From NCBI GenBank assembly GCA_029204225.1, contig CM055095.1, forward strand, positions 73,136,753 through 73,200,752: a stretch of 64,000 nt of DNA, read 5' to 3'. Made by a program: the position numbers and the translations under genes. The first letter of the stretch is position 1. Every line of letters begins with the position of its first letter. Source of the DNA: Diphasiastrum complanatum. Its lineage: Eukaryota > Streptophyta > Lycopodiopsida > Lycopodiales > Lycopodiaceae. This document shows, piece by piece, positions 58,278 through 64,000 of the stretch. Below the pieces are notes generated by a model. That model was not told where the DNA came from. It saw nothing but the letters and a program-made list of their open reading frames with translations, and ran no database searches.

Positions 58278-61200
58278 TATTAATTTATTTTCCATACCAA
58301 TAGGCATATAAGAGAAAACAATACATCTCAATATGATGGTAGCTAGAAGGGACAATGTTGTTGACTAGATAAGAAAACCTAAACTAAAGCTAGCAACTAC
58401 AATAGTCCAGGAATATATGGTGCGAAAAAACGCAGCCATTTACAAGGTCAAATAGACGTCTCAAACTCAAACTCAACTCTATCTAACTCCAAACTTAAAC
58501 TCAATACCATGTCTATTTTGTTTCAATTAAATGTATAGCTTCAACAAAAAGAAATTTATCATCTCAGTATATGAGGTGTCTCCCTGTATTTTTCGCTTTT
58601 TGCAGAGCCTCTTTTTTTTTTCCACCACTTGTACATAGGTGAGGTTAGGTGAGGTGTTCATCTAGGAAGATCTTGATATCTTTTAGTTTATATCTTTGAT
58701 GTAGTACATCTCGTCGAGACTCCAACGAGTTGAAGCGAGGAGTAGGGTGCTAGTGTTTTTCGTGGTATGCCAGGCTAAGTCCAGACCTTTGTCACGATGA
58801 TGGAGAGTAGTTTTTAAAAAAGTAAGTGGCTTATATAAGAGCATCTTCAGAATCCGGGATGCCCTTGACACGAACATTGAGGGGCTTTTGCTCTTGCAAT
58901 TGGCTCTCAGTAAGTGTAGTAAAAATGAAAGAAATTGAAGCATCCAATTTACCTGGACCTTTGAGAACATTTTCCCAAGATTGGACAGCTATAAAGTGTT
59001 GCTCCTCTTTACTTTCGAGTTGTTGGTTCATAGACGAAGTAGCTATGTGGGAGGATGTTGTACATTTGAGGATTGTAATTTTTTGCCTGATTTCTTCAAT
59101 GTAAAAATCTGTCCGTTGAAGGTGTAATGGAACTAATATGATCATTTCTCGGTGGGAATCCATGTGTTTTTGATGACTGGCAAGAAGTCCGCAGACCCTT
59201 ATCATGTTTACACTAAGTGAAAAAAGCATTGTAGGAATTGATGGAGGTTCTTCATGATGTGGCAATAAGGGAAGAGCGGTATTATTATCCATACTAGGTG
59301 GGATAAAACTGGGAGAGAGGACATGAGGTAAATCGGAGGAGGCAAATCTGATATATCATTTTTCCTATATGAGAAGCAAATGAAACTGTTATCCCTGCAA
59401 TATGGTTGCTTGGGCAAGCAGTACTACTACCTGCACAGGCAGCAATGCTGCCTGCGTAGGTCCTGTCTGCAAATCTGACAGCACAAGTGCATGAGAAAGG
59501 GAGTTTTCCATCCCCCCCCTCCCCTTTTCCCATGGATCAGCAATAGTATTTGGCGAAGCAATGGGGTTGATTGCTGGAGCAAGACTGCTGGAGCTGATCC
59601 TGATGACAGCTAGGGTGTGATGCACTGCGATGGCATCAATCAGCAGGTGCGCAGGGCATTAGCAATGTCATCATCGGTGAGGGTGCAAGCAGCAGTCGTG
59701 GGATGGTGCGAGCATGGGGAATGAACTCATGCCATATGTGCCTGTGGAATAACTGTAGAGAAGCCCAATAAGTTGTCTTTCTTCCGACTCGTCACAGGTC
59801 CGCTTCTTACAGCAAAGTAAGTGGGTATAGAGATGACAGGTGCCACGTAAAAGATGGGGGGTGTGCATGCGTGCATGAGTGACAGGGTCATGGTGGGGAT
59901 GCACTCGTTGTCATATACCAAGGAGGGCGCAATGATCTAGACTTGCTAGATGTGTGTTTATTATTGTGAGGTTTGGAAGGAAAGGCAATTGCAGTTGTGC
60001 CCATGAGGTAATCAATAACACTATGTCCGCCACTGTGAGGATCACAAGCATATCTGCCTGAATCACGCCAGCAAGCTAGACCATTAAAAATGGCCAACTC
60101 ATGAGCTTCCCTCAACTACAAGAGTCACTTCCCATAAGTGGTAATAGGGCCCAAAATACCCTCCGAGGTCGTGGTCATTCTCAATTCATCTCCATCAAGG
60201 GGATGCACACGAAGTTGGTTAGTAGGATCACCTAAGTTTGTCTGTCATGAAGTCGTTCTGGTATTAAAGTCACCAGTGAGAAAGATGTAACTTCTCTCTG
60301 CATATCTGATAATATTCGTAGGAAGATCATCAATGTAAGGTGAACCAACACCCTCCACAAAGGAAGAGGACATTGGAGGGAAATAACTAGTTGCACCAAA
60401 GACGTCCTTGTCTGAACTGATGCTATGTCCATCGATTCATAATCATACGTATTGTGAATGCTCATCATTATTGACAAACTCAAAGATAGGGTGTAGTGAC
60501 TCCTTATGTAAGCAAGCAACCTCTCCTGAACATCTTCCATTGGAGGATTTCATCCACAAGACAAAGTTTGTTTATCATACTGGATGTTTAGAGATAATCT
60601 CTGGGCCGAGGAAAGGAATCTGCTTTACTTTTTGGTTTGTTGTTGCTGATATTCTTCTTGGTTATAAGATGTAAAAAAGAATTCTTTTCAACTTCTTTGT
60701 TTTGTCATTAAAGCTTTTTAGATTATGTAAAAACTAGCTCAGTTGTTTATGTACTTTCTAAAAATCCAAACAGATGATCTAAGCAAGAATTCTAGTAACG
60801 GTGTAGTTTTTGAAAATGCAGACTCAGGAAGAGCTTGGAAATCTACAAGGAGTTCTGAAAAATGCTTCCTTCAAAAATAAGACAGTGATCATAACAACCC
60901 TGAATCAGGCATGGGCAACCCAAAATTCTATGCTCGACCTTTTTTTAGAAAGTTTTCGGCTGGGGGAGGGTACAAGAGACTTCTTGGACCATTTAGTGAT
61001 TGTTGCCTTGGATCAGGTTGCCCATGATAGGTGCACATCTGTTCATAAGCATTGTTTCACTTTAAGGACAGACGGAGTGGATTTTTCAGGAGAGAAATTC
61101 TTCATGACAAATGATTATTTAAAAATGATGTGGAGAAGGGTCGATCTGTTGAGAGTTGTGCTTGAATTAGGTTACAACTTTGTGTTCTCGGTAAGCTACT

Positions 61201-61943
61201 CATGTTGAGGGGAGACTTGTTTCAATTTTTTTTGGTGGTTGCATTGCTAATTTGCAAAAATGATACGTATATGCTTAACTTGTGAACAGGAGAAGCGATC
61301 TCAAATTTAGTCACATGCCATTTATGCTGATGAGAAATGTACCTTGCATGTTTATTTGCTAAGTGTTACCTATCCATTTAACAGCACGCCTTGATATTAG
61401 AATTCTGGAAATCTCCTAAGAACTGAAAATTCCGTTTGCCAGGATGCTGACATAATGTGGTTCCGAGATCCTTTCCCGCATTTCTCGAGGGATGCAGATT
61501 TTGAGATTGCTTGTGACCAGTACAATGGGAGCCCAACTGATCTTGACAACCGACCAAATGGAGGTTTTGTTCATGTTCAAGCTAACAAACGTACAATAGA
61601 TTTCTACAAGTTCTGGTACAAGTCGCGTGAAATGTATCCTGGCAAGCATGACCAAGATGTGTTGAATGAAGTGAAGTTCAATTCAAATTTCACGGACATT
61701 GGCTTGAAAATTCAATTTCTAAGTACCGAGTTTTTTGGTGGATTTTGTCAAGTAAGCAGAGATTTTGACAAAGTTTGTACCATGCATGCCAATTGCTGTA
61801 CTGGGCTAGTTCGAAAGATCCAGGATTTGAGACTTGTTATTGAGGATTGGAAACGATATAAATCTATGACAGATTTGGAAAAGCAACTGCAGAAAGTCTA
61901 TTGGAGAGCTCCGAGAGAATGCCTGCATTCTTTTGGTGGATAG
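43958..61943 (+). CDS. Nucleotide-diphospho-sugar transferase (GT77-like, PF03407), type II membrane protein
   Basis: Three exons: 43958-44161, 60822-61190 and 61443-61943, both introns phase 0, giving 357 residues. Residues 1-11 are basic, and about 12-31 form one hydrophobic segment, which fits a Golgi signal anchor with lumenal catalytic domain. Exon 2 carries VIITTLNQAWA, DLFLESFR, the DFSGEKFF stretch and DYLKMMWRR. Exon 3 opens with the metal-binding DADIMWFRDPFP (Asp192 and Asp194) and continues with NGGF, FYKFWYKSR, HDQDV, EFFGGFCQ and CTMHANCC. These match the Arabidopsis At4g15970-type proteins, relatives of the GT77 arabinosyl- and xylosyltransferases that act on cell-wall glycans; the exact sugar and acceptor are unknown. 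Exon 1 is assigned by compatible splice sites, matching phase and the anchor it supplies, across 16.7 kb of transposon-filled intron. Transcript support would settle it. Confidence 0.85.
45650..46386 (+). pseudogene. hAT transposase P (DUF659-type), middle part, decayed
   Basis: Plus strand. 45652-46032 encodes LDIMLKF, then ALAMFRTYNLVDF and the motif TRFAYHFAMLELL, which corresponds to the TRFAT...L block of DUF659/hAT transposases. Across frameshifts, 46040-46345 gives W/F-rich pieces, FEFMDKIEEY and KWNFLHKPIH/VADLLNPVW, the block before the dimerisation domain. It is cut at 46386 by the LTR of N2. An acidic tail at 47700-47840 is probably its continuation. Confidence 0.55.
46387..46830 (-). 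repeat. N2 LTR (444 bp)
   Basis: Same sequence family as 55018-55375 and 57421-57865: starts TGTAGGAAATCAAAG and ends TTTCTAACA on the plus strand, so the element reads leftward. The polypurine tract (CCCTCCTTAAAT, plus strand) follows at 46831. Confidence 0.9.
46831..47560 (-). mobile_element. N2 internal region with conserved ORF (147 codons)
   Basis: Internal part of the second copy of the N family. The ORF at 47117-47560 matches the N1 ORF (55487-56083) at about nine of ten residues over some 140 residues, then hits a stop where N1 has Trp (TGG to TGA); similarity continues beyond the stop. N2 has no 5' LTR and its similarity to N1 ends near 47545, so it is truncated. Confidence 0.82.
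47640..47838 (+). pseudogene. Acidic tail, possibly C-terminus of hAT P
   Basis: The plus strand reads a Glu/Asp-rich stretch (DAEDAEEEGGDEAEERDEA at about 47728) ending in a stop at 47838. Acidic tails are common at the C-terminus of DUF659-type hAT transposases. Position and strand fit hAT P interrupted by N2, but the dimerisation motif expected just before it is not readable. Confidence 0.35.
47944..48012. repeat. Short palindromes TTTCGAAA / GTTCCAGAAC cluster
   Basis: CAGAGTTTCGAAACGCTC, TTTCGAAACC, GTTCCAGAAC and GTTCTGGAAC words cluster within 70 bases. TTTCGAAACG recurs at 50130-50170 beside hAT Q. They may be subterminal repeats of an hAT-like element. Confidence 0.45.
48066..48181. 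repeat. About 50-bp tandem repeat GGGCTAnAGTAC...ATTTTTTG
   Basis: GGGCT(A/G)(G/T)AGTAC starts at 48066, 48117 and 48166 with 51- and 49-base spacing. A further diverged copy (GGGCTACAGTAT...) starts at 49030, on the far side of the two palindrome-armed elements at 48190-48980. Confidence 0.7.
48190..48440. mobile_element. Palindrome-armed element 1 (GTCCGGAC arms, AT core)
   Basis: The left arm (about 48196-48288) and right arm (about 48376-48440) are extremely GC-rich and built from GCGTCCGGACGCG, GCGAACGCG and GTCCGG words. The core between them is almost pure A/T with TTTA and AAATA runs. There is no open frame of interest. The architecture equals that of the neighbour at 48471-48980 although the motifs differ. 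The mobile-element call is inference. Confidence 0.5.
48471..48980. mobile_element. Palindrome-armed element 2 (GAACCGTGGTACGGTTC arms, TCATCTGT core)
   Basis: Symmetric layout. The left arm has repeated GAACCGT words (48471-48550) and is followed by (TTAA)n at 48552-48578. The core (about 48625-48886) has at least eight TCATCTGT copies in both spaced and adjacent form, mixed with GAAATCTGTG. A second (TTAA)n lies at 48887-48910. The right arm (48916-48980) has the perfect palindrome CCGTACCACGGTTCATGAACCGTGGTACGG split as two arms. Non-coding. It could be a foldback or MITE-like element; no target duplication was identified. Confidence 0.6.
49187..50100 (+). pseudogene. Copia L: gag, degenerate zinc knuckle and protease start
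   Basis: Plus strand. Gag opens at the ATG at 49190 (FDGDNFYMWKFKLRMVLLG) and continues in broken frames with SLSKSYEHW (about 49560). The zinc knuckle at about 49835-49880 reads CYYYEKKGHDKNC, so the second Cys is Tyr. The protease site near 49970 reads YSGATQH, with the catalytic Asp changed to Tyr. It ends near 50100 where hAT-type sequence begins. Copia M at 53.9 kb may be its other end. Confidence 0.75.
50110..50180. repeat. Possible left terminus of hAT Q with CGTTTCGAAACG palindrome
   Basis: CAAGGGCTCGTTTC, then CGTCGTTTCGAAACGACTGG and TTCGAAACGGG. It lies on the 3' side of the minus-strand hAT Q gene, where a terminal or subterminal repeat would be. No matching right terminus was found. 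Confidence 0.35.
50545..50799 (+). other. Acidic, low-complexity ORF (84 codons)
   Basis: Encodes a Ser-rich then Glu/Asp-rich segment (about 50640-50750) ending with a basic PRRQHPRRAARG tail. No known domain. It precedes a 22-base G run. It may be transposon-derived rather than a gene. Confidence 0.25.
50816..50837 (+). repeat. 22-base G homopolymer
   Basis: Uninterrupted G run inside hAT Q territory. Its exact length may be an assembly estimate. Confidence 0.85.
51690..53470 (-). pseudogene. hAT transposase Q: BED finger and dimerisation domain, catalytic core missing
   Basis: Minus strand, apparently spliced. The BED finger (53470-53244) carries WTCKYCGNTYGGG, HLLHLRGYE and a final Cys. 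It ends at a GT donor (53243), and the next exon (53039-52604) begins after a CAG acceptor in matching phase 1. It encodes a Ser/Pro/Gly-rich linker, GRGRGHVRGR and the N-terminal region LPFHVAQTLAW, LRTREL and LQPIRKSWAR before a GTATAC donor. One stop (about 52832) interrupts it. 52462-52215 encodes WFHQPLHVVACLLHP and ends at a GTATGT donor. 52003-51690 encodes the dimerisation domain: WWMKYG, LAIRVLSQ, ACERNWSVFS and KRRNRL. The DUF659 catalytic part expected between SWAR and WFHQPLH does not fit in the 140 bases available. It is a deleted copy. Confidence 0.78.
53659..53912. repeat. (CA)n/(CAAA)n-rich microsatellite
   Basis: About 250 bases of ACACAC with AAAC interruptions and short breaks, with its longest pure run at about 53820-53848. 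It ends 20 bases before copia M coding sequence. Confidence 0.95.
53925..54770 (+). pseudogene. Copia M: reverse transcriptase C-terminus and RNase H
   Basis: Plus strand. Starts at KEFEMTNLGGAHYCLGIQ of reverse transcriptase (about 53938). It continues with the RNase H motifs GYIDA, DTTRSTFGYAF and ALSSTEAEYIAV (54162-54551), and after a frameshift HIEVKYHYVRD (about 54680). The YVDD region is upstream of the truncation and lost. A purine tract (ATTAGGAGGC) at 54843-54852 leads into an LTR start at 54853. Confidence 0.82.
54853..55017 (+). repeat. Copia M 3' LTR, left part
   Basis: Begins TGTATTGGAAG directly after the purine tract. It is interrupted at 55017 by N1, with the 5-bp duplication AAGTC, and continues at 57866. 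No second LTR copy is present. Confidence 0.55.
55018..55375 (-). repeat. N1 3' LTR
   Basis: TGTAGGAAATCAAAG to TTTCTAACA on the plus strand. Relative to the other two LTRs it lacks the GAAGAAGAA-rich segment. Confidence 0.9.
55487..56083 (-). CDS. N1 ORF, 198 residues, unknown membrane-type protein
   Basis: I do not recognise this protein. It starts MKMVDSIFSPG. Hydrophobic segments are visible near residues 10-30 (LLIIFSLCYIVSILLCIGN) and about 155-175 (IFWLVAGFLVTYFGWSMLVF), with a polar middle that includes two HFGQQ/LGQQ-type words and a YDDG tetrapeptide. The copy in N2 (47117-47560) is about 90 % identical and retains an open frame over 140 codons, which argues for coding at some stage. 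It shows no similarity to gag, integrase or reverse transcriptase. It could be captured host sequence or a chance frame in a conserved non-coding interior; two copies cannot distinguish these. Confidence 0.45.
   Translation of the reverse strand: MKMVDSIFSPGLLIIFSLCYIVSILLCIGNGLWKVLGQQGPHLEHFGQQRVGDFVAVGQPATTSCWLSESLRDNKASFYLGGNTHTSPKSVPYADFPVLMLTSYDDGVALPSVGEQIIDSKIREDVMVKEYHTLLYVSCGKKTYGIMWEPLMNCKSIFWLVAGFLVTYFGWSMLVFTLRLDATTLRILHLFYIRHDWD
56084..57406 (-). other. N1 leader, repetitive and non-coding
   Basis: A broken minus-strand frame at 56256-56456 has no known match. Units with GGATCTTCACT, AAAATCAGCAA and GTGCTGA occur at about 56988-57028 and again at 57302-57342. GGCGCC(T/C)CCTGCAA-like units recur at about 57064, 57181 and 57260. 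Confidence 0.55.
57421..57865 (-). repeat. N1 5' LTR
   Basis: 445 bp, TGTAGGAAATC to TTTCTAACA on the plus strand, with a GAA-triplet run at about 57470-57492. Flanked by the primer site on the left and AAGTC on the right. Confidence 0.92.
57866..58229 (+). repeat. Probable remainder of copia M LTR
   Basis: Resumes with AAGTC after N1. A CTATAAACAGG box (about 57938) and AATAAAGG (58024) are spaced like the promoter and poly(A) site of a copia LTR. The right end is not determined. Confidence 0.4.
58230..58274. repeat. (GA)22 microsatellite
   Basis: Uninterrupted GA dinucleotides within intron 1. Confidence 0.95.
58683..59292 (-). pseudogene. Possible LINE ORF1-like fragment
   Basis: Open for 153 codons (58831-59292), then broken. 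The C-terminal part reads QLQEQKPLNVRVKGIPDSED, similar in style to the N-R-GIP entry of LINE ORF1 proteins. A ten-base T run at about 58611-58620 could be a short poly(A) tail on this strand. The identification is weak. Confidence 0.3.
59930..60540 (-). pseudogene. LINE-like endonuclease (EEP) fragment
   Basis: Minus strand. In one broken frame the text reads PPMSSSFVEGVG, then FLTGDFNTRT (about 60260-60290), the GDFN motif of exonuclease-endonuclease-phosphatase domains. Further left comes an intact stretch AHELAIFNGLACWRDSGRY followed by GGHSVIDYLMG (about 60020-60110), matching the SxIDY motif that follows in LINE endonucleases. At least two stops interrupt it. No reverse transcriptase follows. 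Confidence 0.6.
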
Positions 61944-62104
61944 TGTAGAAGTTAGAGCTGGGATCTCTCAATGCTTAACAATCCAGAAAATGTGCAATGA
62001 GGCATTCCCTCACGGAAGTTTGGCTGCATGAAGTTAGAAATTAGGAATAGTGTTGAAAGTGCATTATCTGGTTGATGACCTCTTTTGTAAAGCTGTATTA
62101 TTGT

Positions 62105-62110
62105 AATAAA
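62105..62110 (+). terminator. Probable poly(A) signal of the glycosyltransferase gene
   Basis: AATAAA 162 bases after the stop codon at 61943, in a T-rich context. A second AATAAA occurs near 62290. Confidence 0.5.
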
Positions 62111-62421
62111 TTTTTTATTCTGAAAATTGGGATTGTGTGGTGAGATGCACTTTTATCTTTGTAAAGGATATGCTTTTGCACACAAATATTGATTCAAAGG
62201 CTAGAAACCCACATGAGGAAGCATATAGAGCACTGTTACAAAGCATTCCTTGTCTATTTGCAGCGTCTTTTATTCATGTTGAATTCGTAATAAATTATTT
62301 ATACCTGCTTTGAAAATGTTCCAATTTTTTATGTCTCCTAAAGGAAGTTTTGTGGCTTAATGTTATGACCAATGTTGATAGGCCTTCAAGGATTGTATCA
62401 AGGCAAAATGATATCAAGACT

Positions 62422-62424
<3 letters not shown>

Positions 62425-62457
<33 letters not shown>
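62425..62457. repeat. (CT)16 microsatellite
   Basis: Uninterrupted CT dinucleotides in the spacer after the glycosyltransferase gene. Confidence 0.95.
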
Positions 62458-62459
<2 letters not shown>

Positions 62460-62504
62460 GTACTTTTAGTACATCAGTGCTTTTCAAGACAATATAATAT
62501 CCGT

Positions 62505-62989
62505 TGTAAGCTTTGTAGGCCCAAAAGAAGCTATTAGCTTTAAGAACAAGGCGGTTTCCTCTTTAGGCCCTCCAAAGTAGGCCAACAAGGGCTTAATGTA
62601 GCTTGAATAGTACTTAACAAGGGTTAACTATCCCTCAAGATATATAAGTTAGGTTAAGTGAGAGCATTGTTTATAACTAAGCAAGAGACATCAATTTGTG
62701 AATCTTTTGGGTCATTTGCAAGTGAAAGCTTCTAGTTTCCTTGTGAATGCAAGCCATAGGGATTTCCATTGCTAGGTCTCATGTGCCCTATCCACATGAA
62801 TCAATGCTCCATTTCTATTGATTGTACTCTTTCTTTCATTGCTAATGCAATTCCATTGTGATCTCATTGTTTTTAGCTTTCTATTGATATGCTATCATGA
62901 ATGTCTTGTTATCTTCTTGCTTATAGTTTTACTTCATTGCTATTGCTATTAGTTTGGGATTTGGCACATGACATTTCTTGGTATCAGAG
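62505..62989 (+). repeat. Copia R 5' LTR and primer-binding site
   Basis: TGGTATCAGAG at 62979-62989 is an initiator-Met primer site. The preceding sequence ends TTGGCACATGACA (62973), contains a TATATAAG box (about 62640) and probably begins at TGTAAGCTTTG (62505). The start is inferred from position and terminal TG only. Confidence 0.5.
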
Positions 62990-64000
62990 TATAGATCCAT
63001 GATTCATGATGATTCTATGTGAATTTCATTAGAATTGATGAGTTTATTGTTTTTGTAGCTTTTTTTTTGCTAATTTTTAAGTTTAAAATTTTAAGGTCTG
63101 TTCAGACCAATTTTCGACATTCAACTTGTTTCTAATTTGATTCAATAGGTTTGTAGAGCTTTGTTTTTTTGCTTTCATTTGCACCAATTTGCAAGGCATT
63201 TGGATAAGAGATGCAAAAGTCATTGCACTTATTCCAAAAGCTATCAAAGTAGGTGACTAAAATTTTGCTTTCAATTGATTTCAAATTTTTAGATTTGATA
63301 TGAGTTTTTATTTCAAGTTTCTTTCTTTAACAAGTTTGAGCATTGTTTTAGCTTTGATCTGATCCATATGGTAGGTCATTTGGATTAGTATCCAAAGAGC
63401 TATGACAATTCTTGATTTCTAGCTCTAGTTTTGTTAGTTTTTTTTTCTTTAAAATTTTCAGACTTGTTCTGTTATAGATTTGACCTATCAAATCACATTC
63501 AATCATTGATCTGATCCTATAAGCTGATAGAGCTTGTTGTTAGCTTTTCAGAGGTACTGAGTTTTCGTGATTTGGATCAATATTAAGGAAGTTATGATCA
63601 AATTAGTGGAGATGGGTCAGAATTGTCAGAATTTTGGATTTTTTACAAGTGATAGAGAAGCACTTCAACGCTTCAAATTTGAAGTTCAATCTCTTTGTAA
63701 AATTTTTTTCAAATTCTTCACTCTAAAGTTTTGAAGTTTTTTTTTCAAAAAAAAAAAACTAACCCTATCTTTCCAGCCCTAACTTTCACATGACTTAAAC
63801 TTAAACCTAACCCTAAGGCGTTAACTTTCCCTCACTCAGCTATTTATCCACGCAATTATCCTTTTAGCCAATTCCACAACACAATAGTAGCGAAGAACTG
63901 GATATTTGTCTTGTCTGCTTCAATTGTTGTCGTGAAAATAGCCATAACATCAGGACAATCTTGGAATAAGGTAATTTTGCGAAATCCTTCTGCCTCACAT
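62990..64000 (+). other. Probable leader of copia R, continuing past the window
   Basis: T-rich, non-coding. No gag coding is reached before the window ends. Confidence 0.4.

Larger units (their letters stand above)
44162..60821 (+). other. Giant intron 1 (16,660 bp) of the glycosyltransferase gene
   Basis: Donor GTAAGT after AATTTT, acceptor TGAAAATGCAG before ACTCAGGAAG, phase 0. At least eight mobile-element pieces fill it. The first 1.5 kb (44162-45640) shows no recognised element; it includes a GC-rich stretch at about 44330-44430 and an unrecognised 112-codon frame at 44680-45018. Intron 2 (61191-61442, 252 bp) is of ordinary size. Confidence 0.8.

Noticed and set aside
59671-59904. 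ORF rich in His, Cys and Pro
   Set aside because: No metal-binding pattern with regular spacing; it lies in the decayed LINE-like region.

Overview
This is nuclear DNA from a land plant with a large, repeat-dominated genome. Two ordinary plant genes with GT-AG introns sit in a sea of decayed Ty1/copia, Ty3/gypsy, hAT and LINE-like sequence. The two-domain (duplicated) GTP cyclohydrolase I is characteristic of plants. The low gene density and a 16.7 kb intron suggest a fern, gymnosperm or other large-genome vascular plant. I cannot place it more finely. I see no rRNA or tRNA gene, CRISPR array, organelle block or bacterial operon.

Layout. 1-5.2 kb: no gene recognised. 5.2-8.1 kb: two copia fragments in opposite orientations (A on +, B on -) and a sliver of an older gypsy element (C). 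8.1-16.0 kb: a nearly full-length gypsy element (D) with both LTRs, inserted into C, which resumes at 16.04 kb and ends in its own LTR. 16.9-21.2 kb: a minus-strand copia element (E) with two 529-bp LTRs. 21.8-29.6 kb: further minus-strand copia pieces (F, H), a second copy of the D-type gag (G), a tandem-repeat patch and a plus-strand copia ruin (I). 31.5-34.5 kb: the GTP cyclohydrolase I gene (folate pathway). 37.4-42.4 kb: copia elements J (-) and K (+). 43.96-61.94 kb: a three-exon gene for a type II membrane nucleotide-sugar transferase (GT77-like, DUF/PF03407). 62.5-64 kb: the LTR, primer-binding site and leader of another copia element running off the window.

Intron 1 of the glycosyltransferase gene spans 44162-60821. 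It is a stack of mobile elements: an hAT transposase ruin split by a copy of a non-autonomous LTR family (N2), two symmetric palindrome-armed elements with AT-rich cores, a copia gag-protease piece (L), an intron-containing BED-finger hAT transposase lacking its catalytic core (Q), a copia RT/RNase H piece (M), a second copy of the N family (N1) with a perfect 5-bp target duplication, and a LINE-like endonuclease fragment.

The least conventional items are four. The N family carries a conserved membrane-type ORF in place of gag-pol. The two palindrome-armed composites lie side by side. A 20-21 bp periodic array occupies the leader of copia J. The gypsy gag has several CCHC knuckles with a shortened spacing, conserved between two copies.
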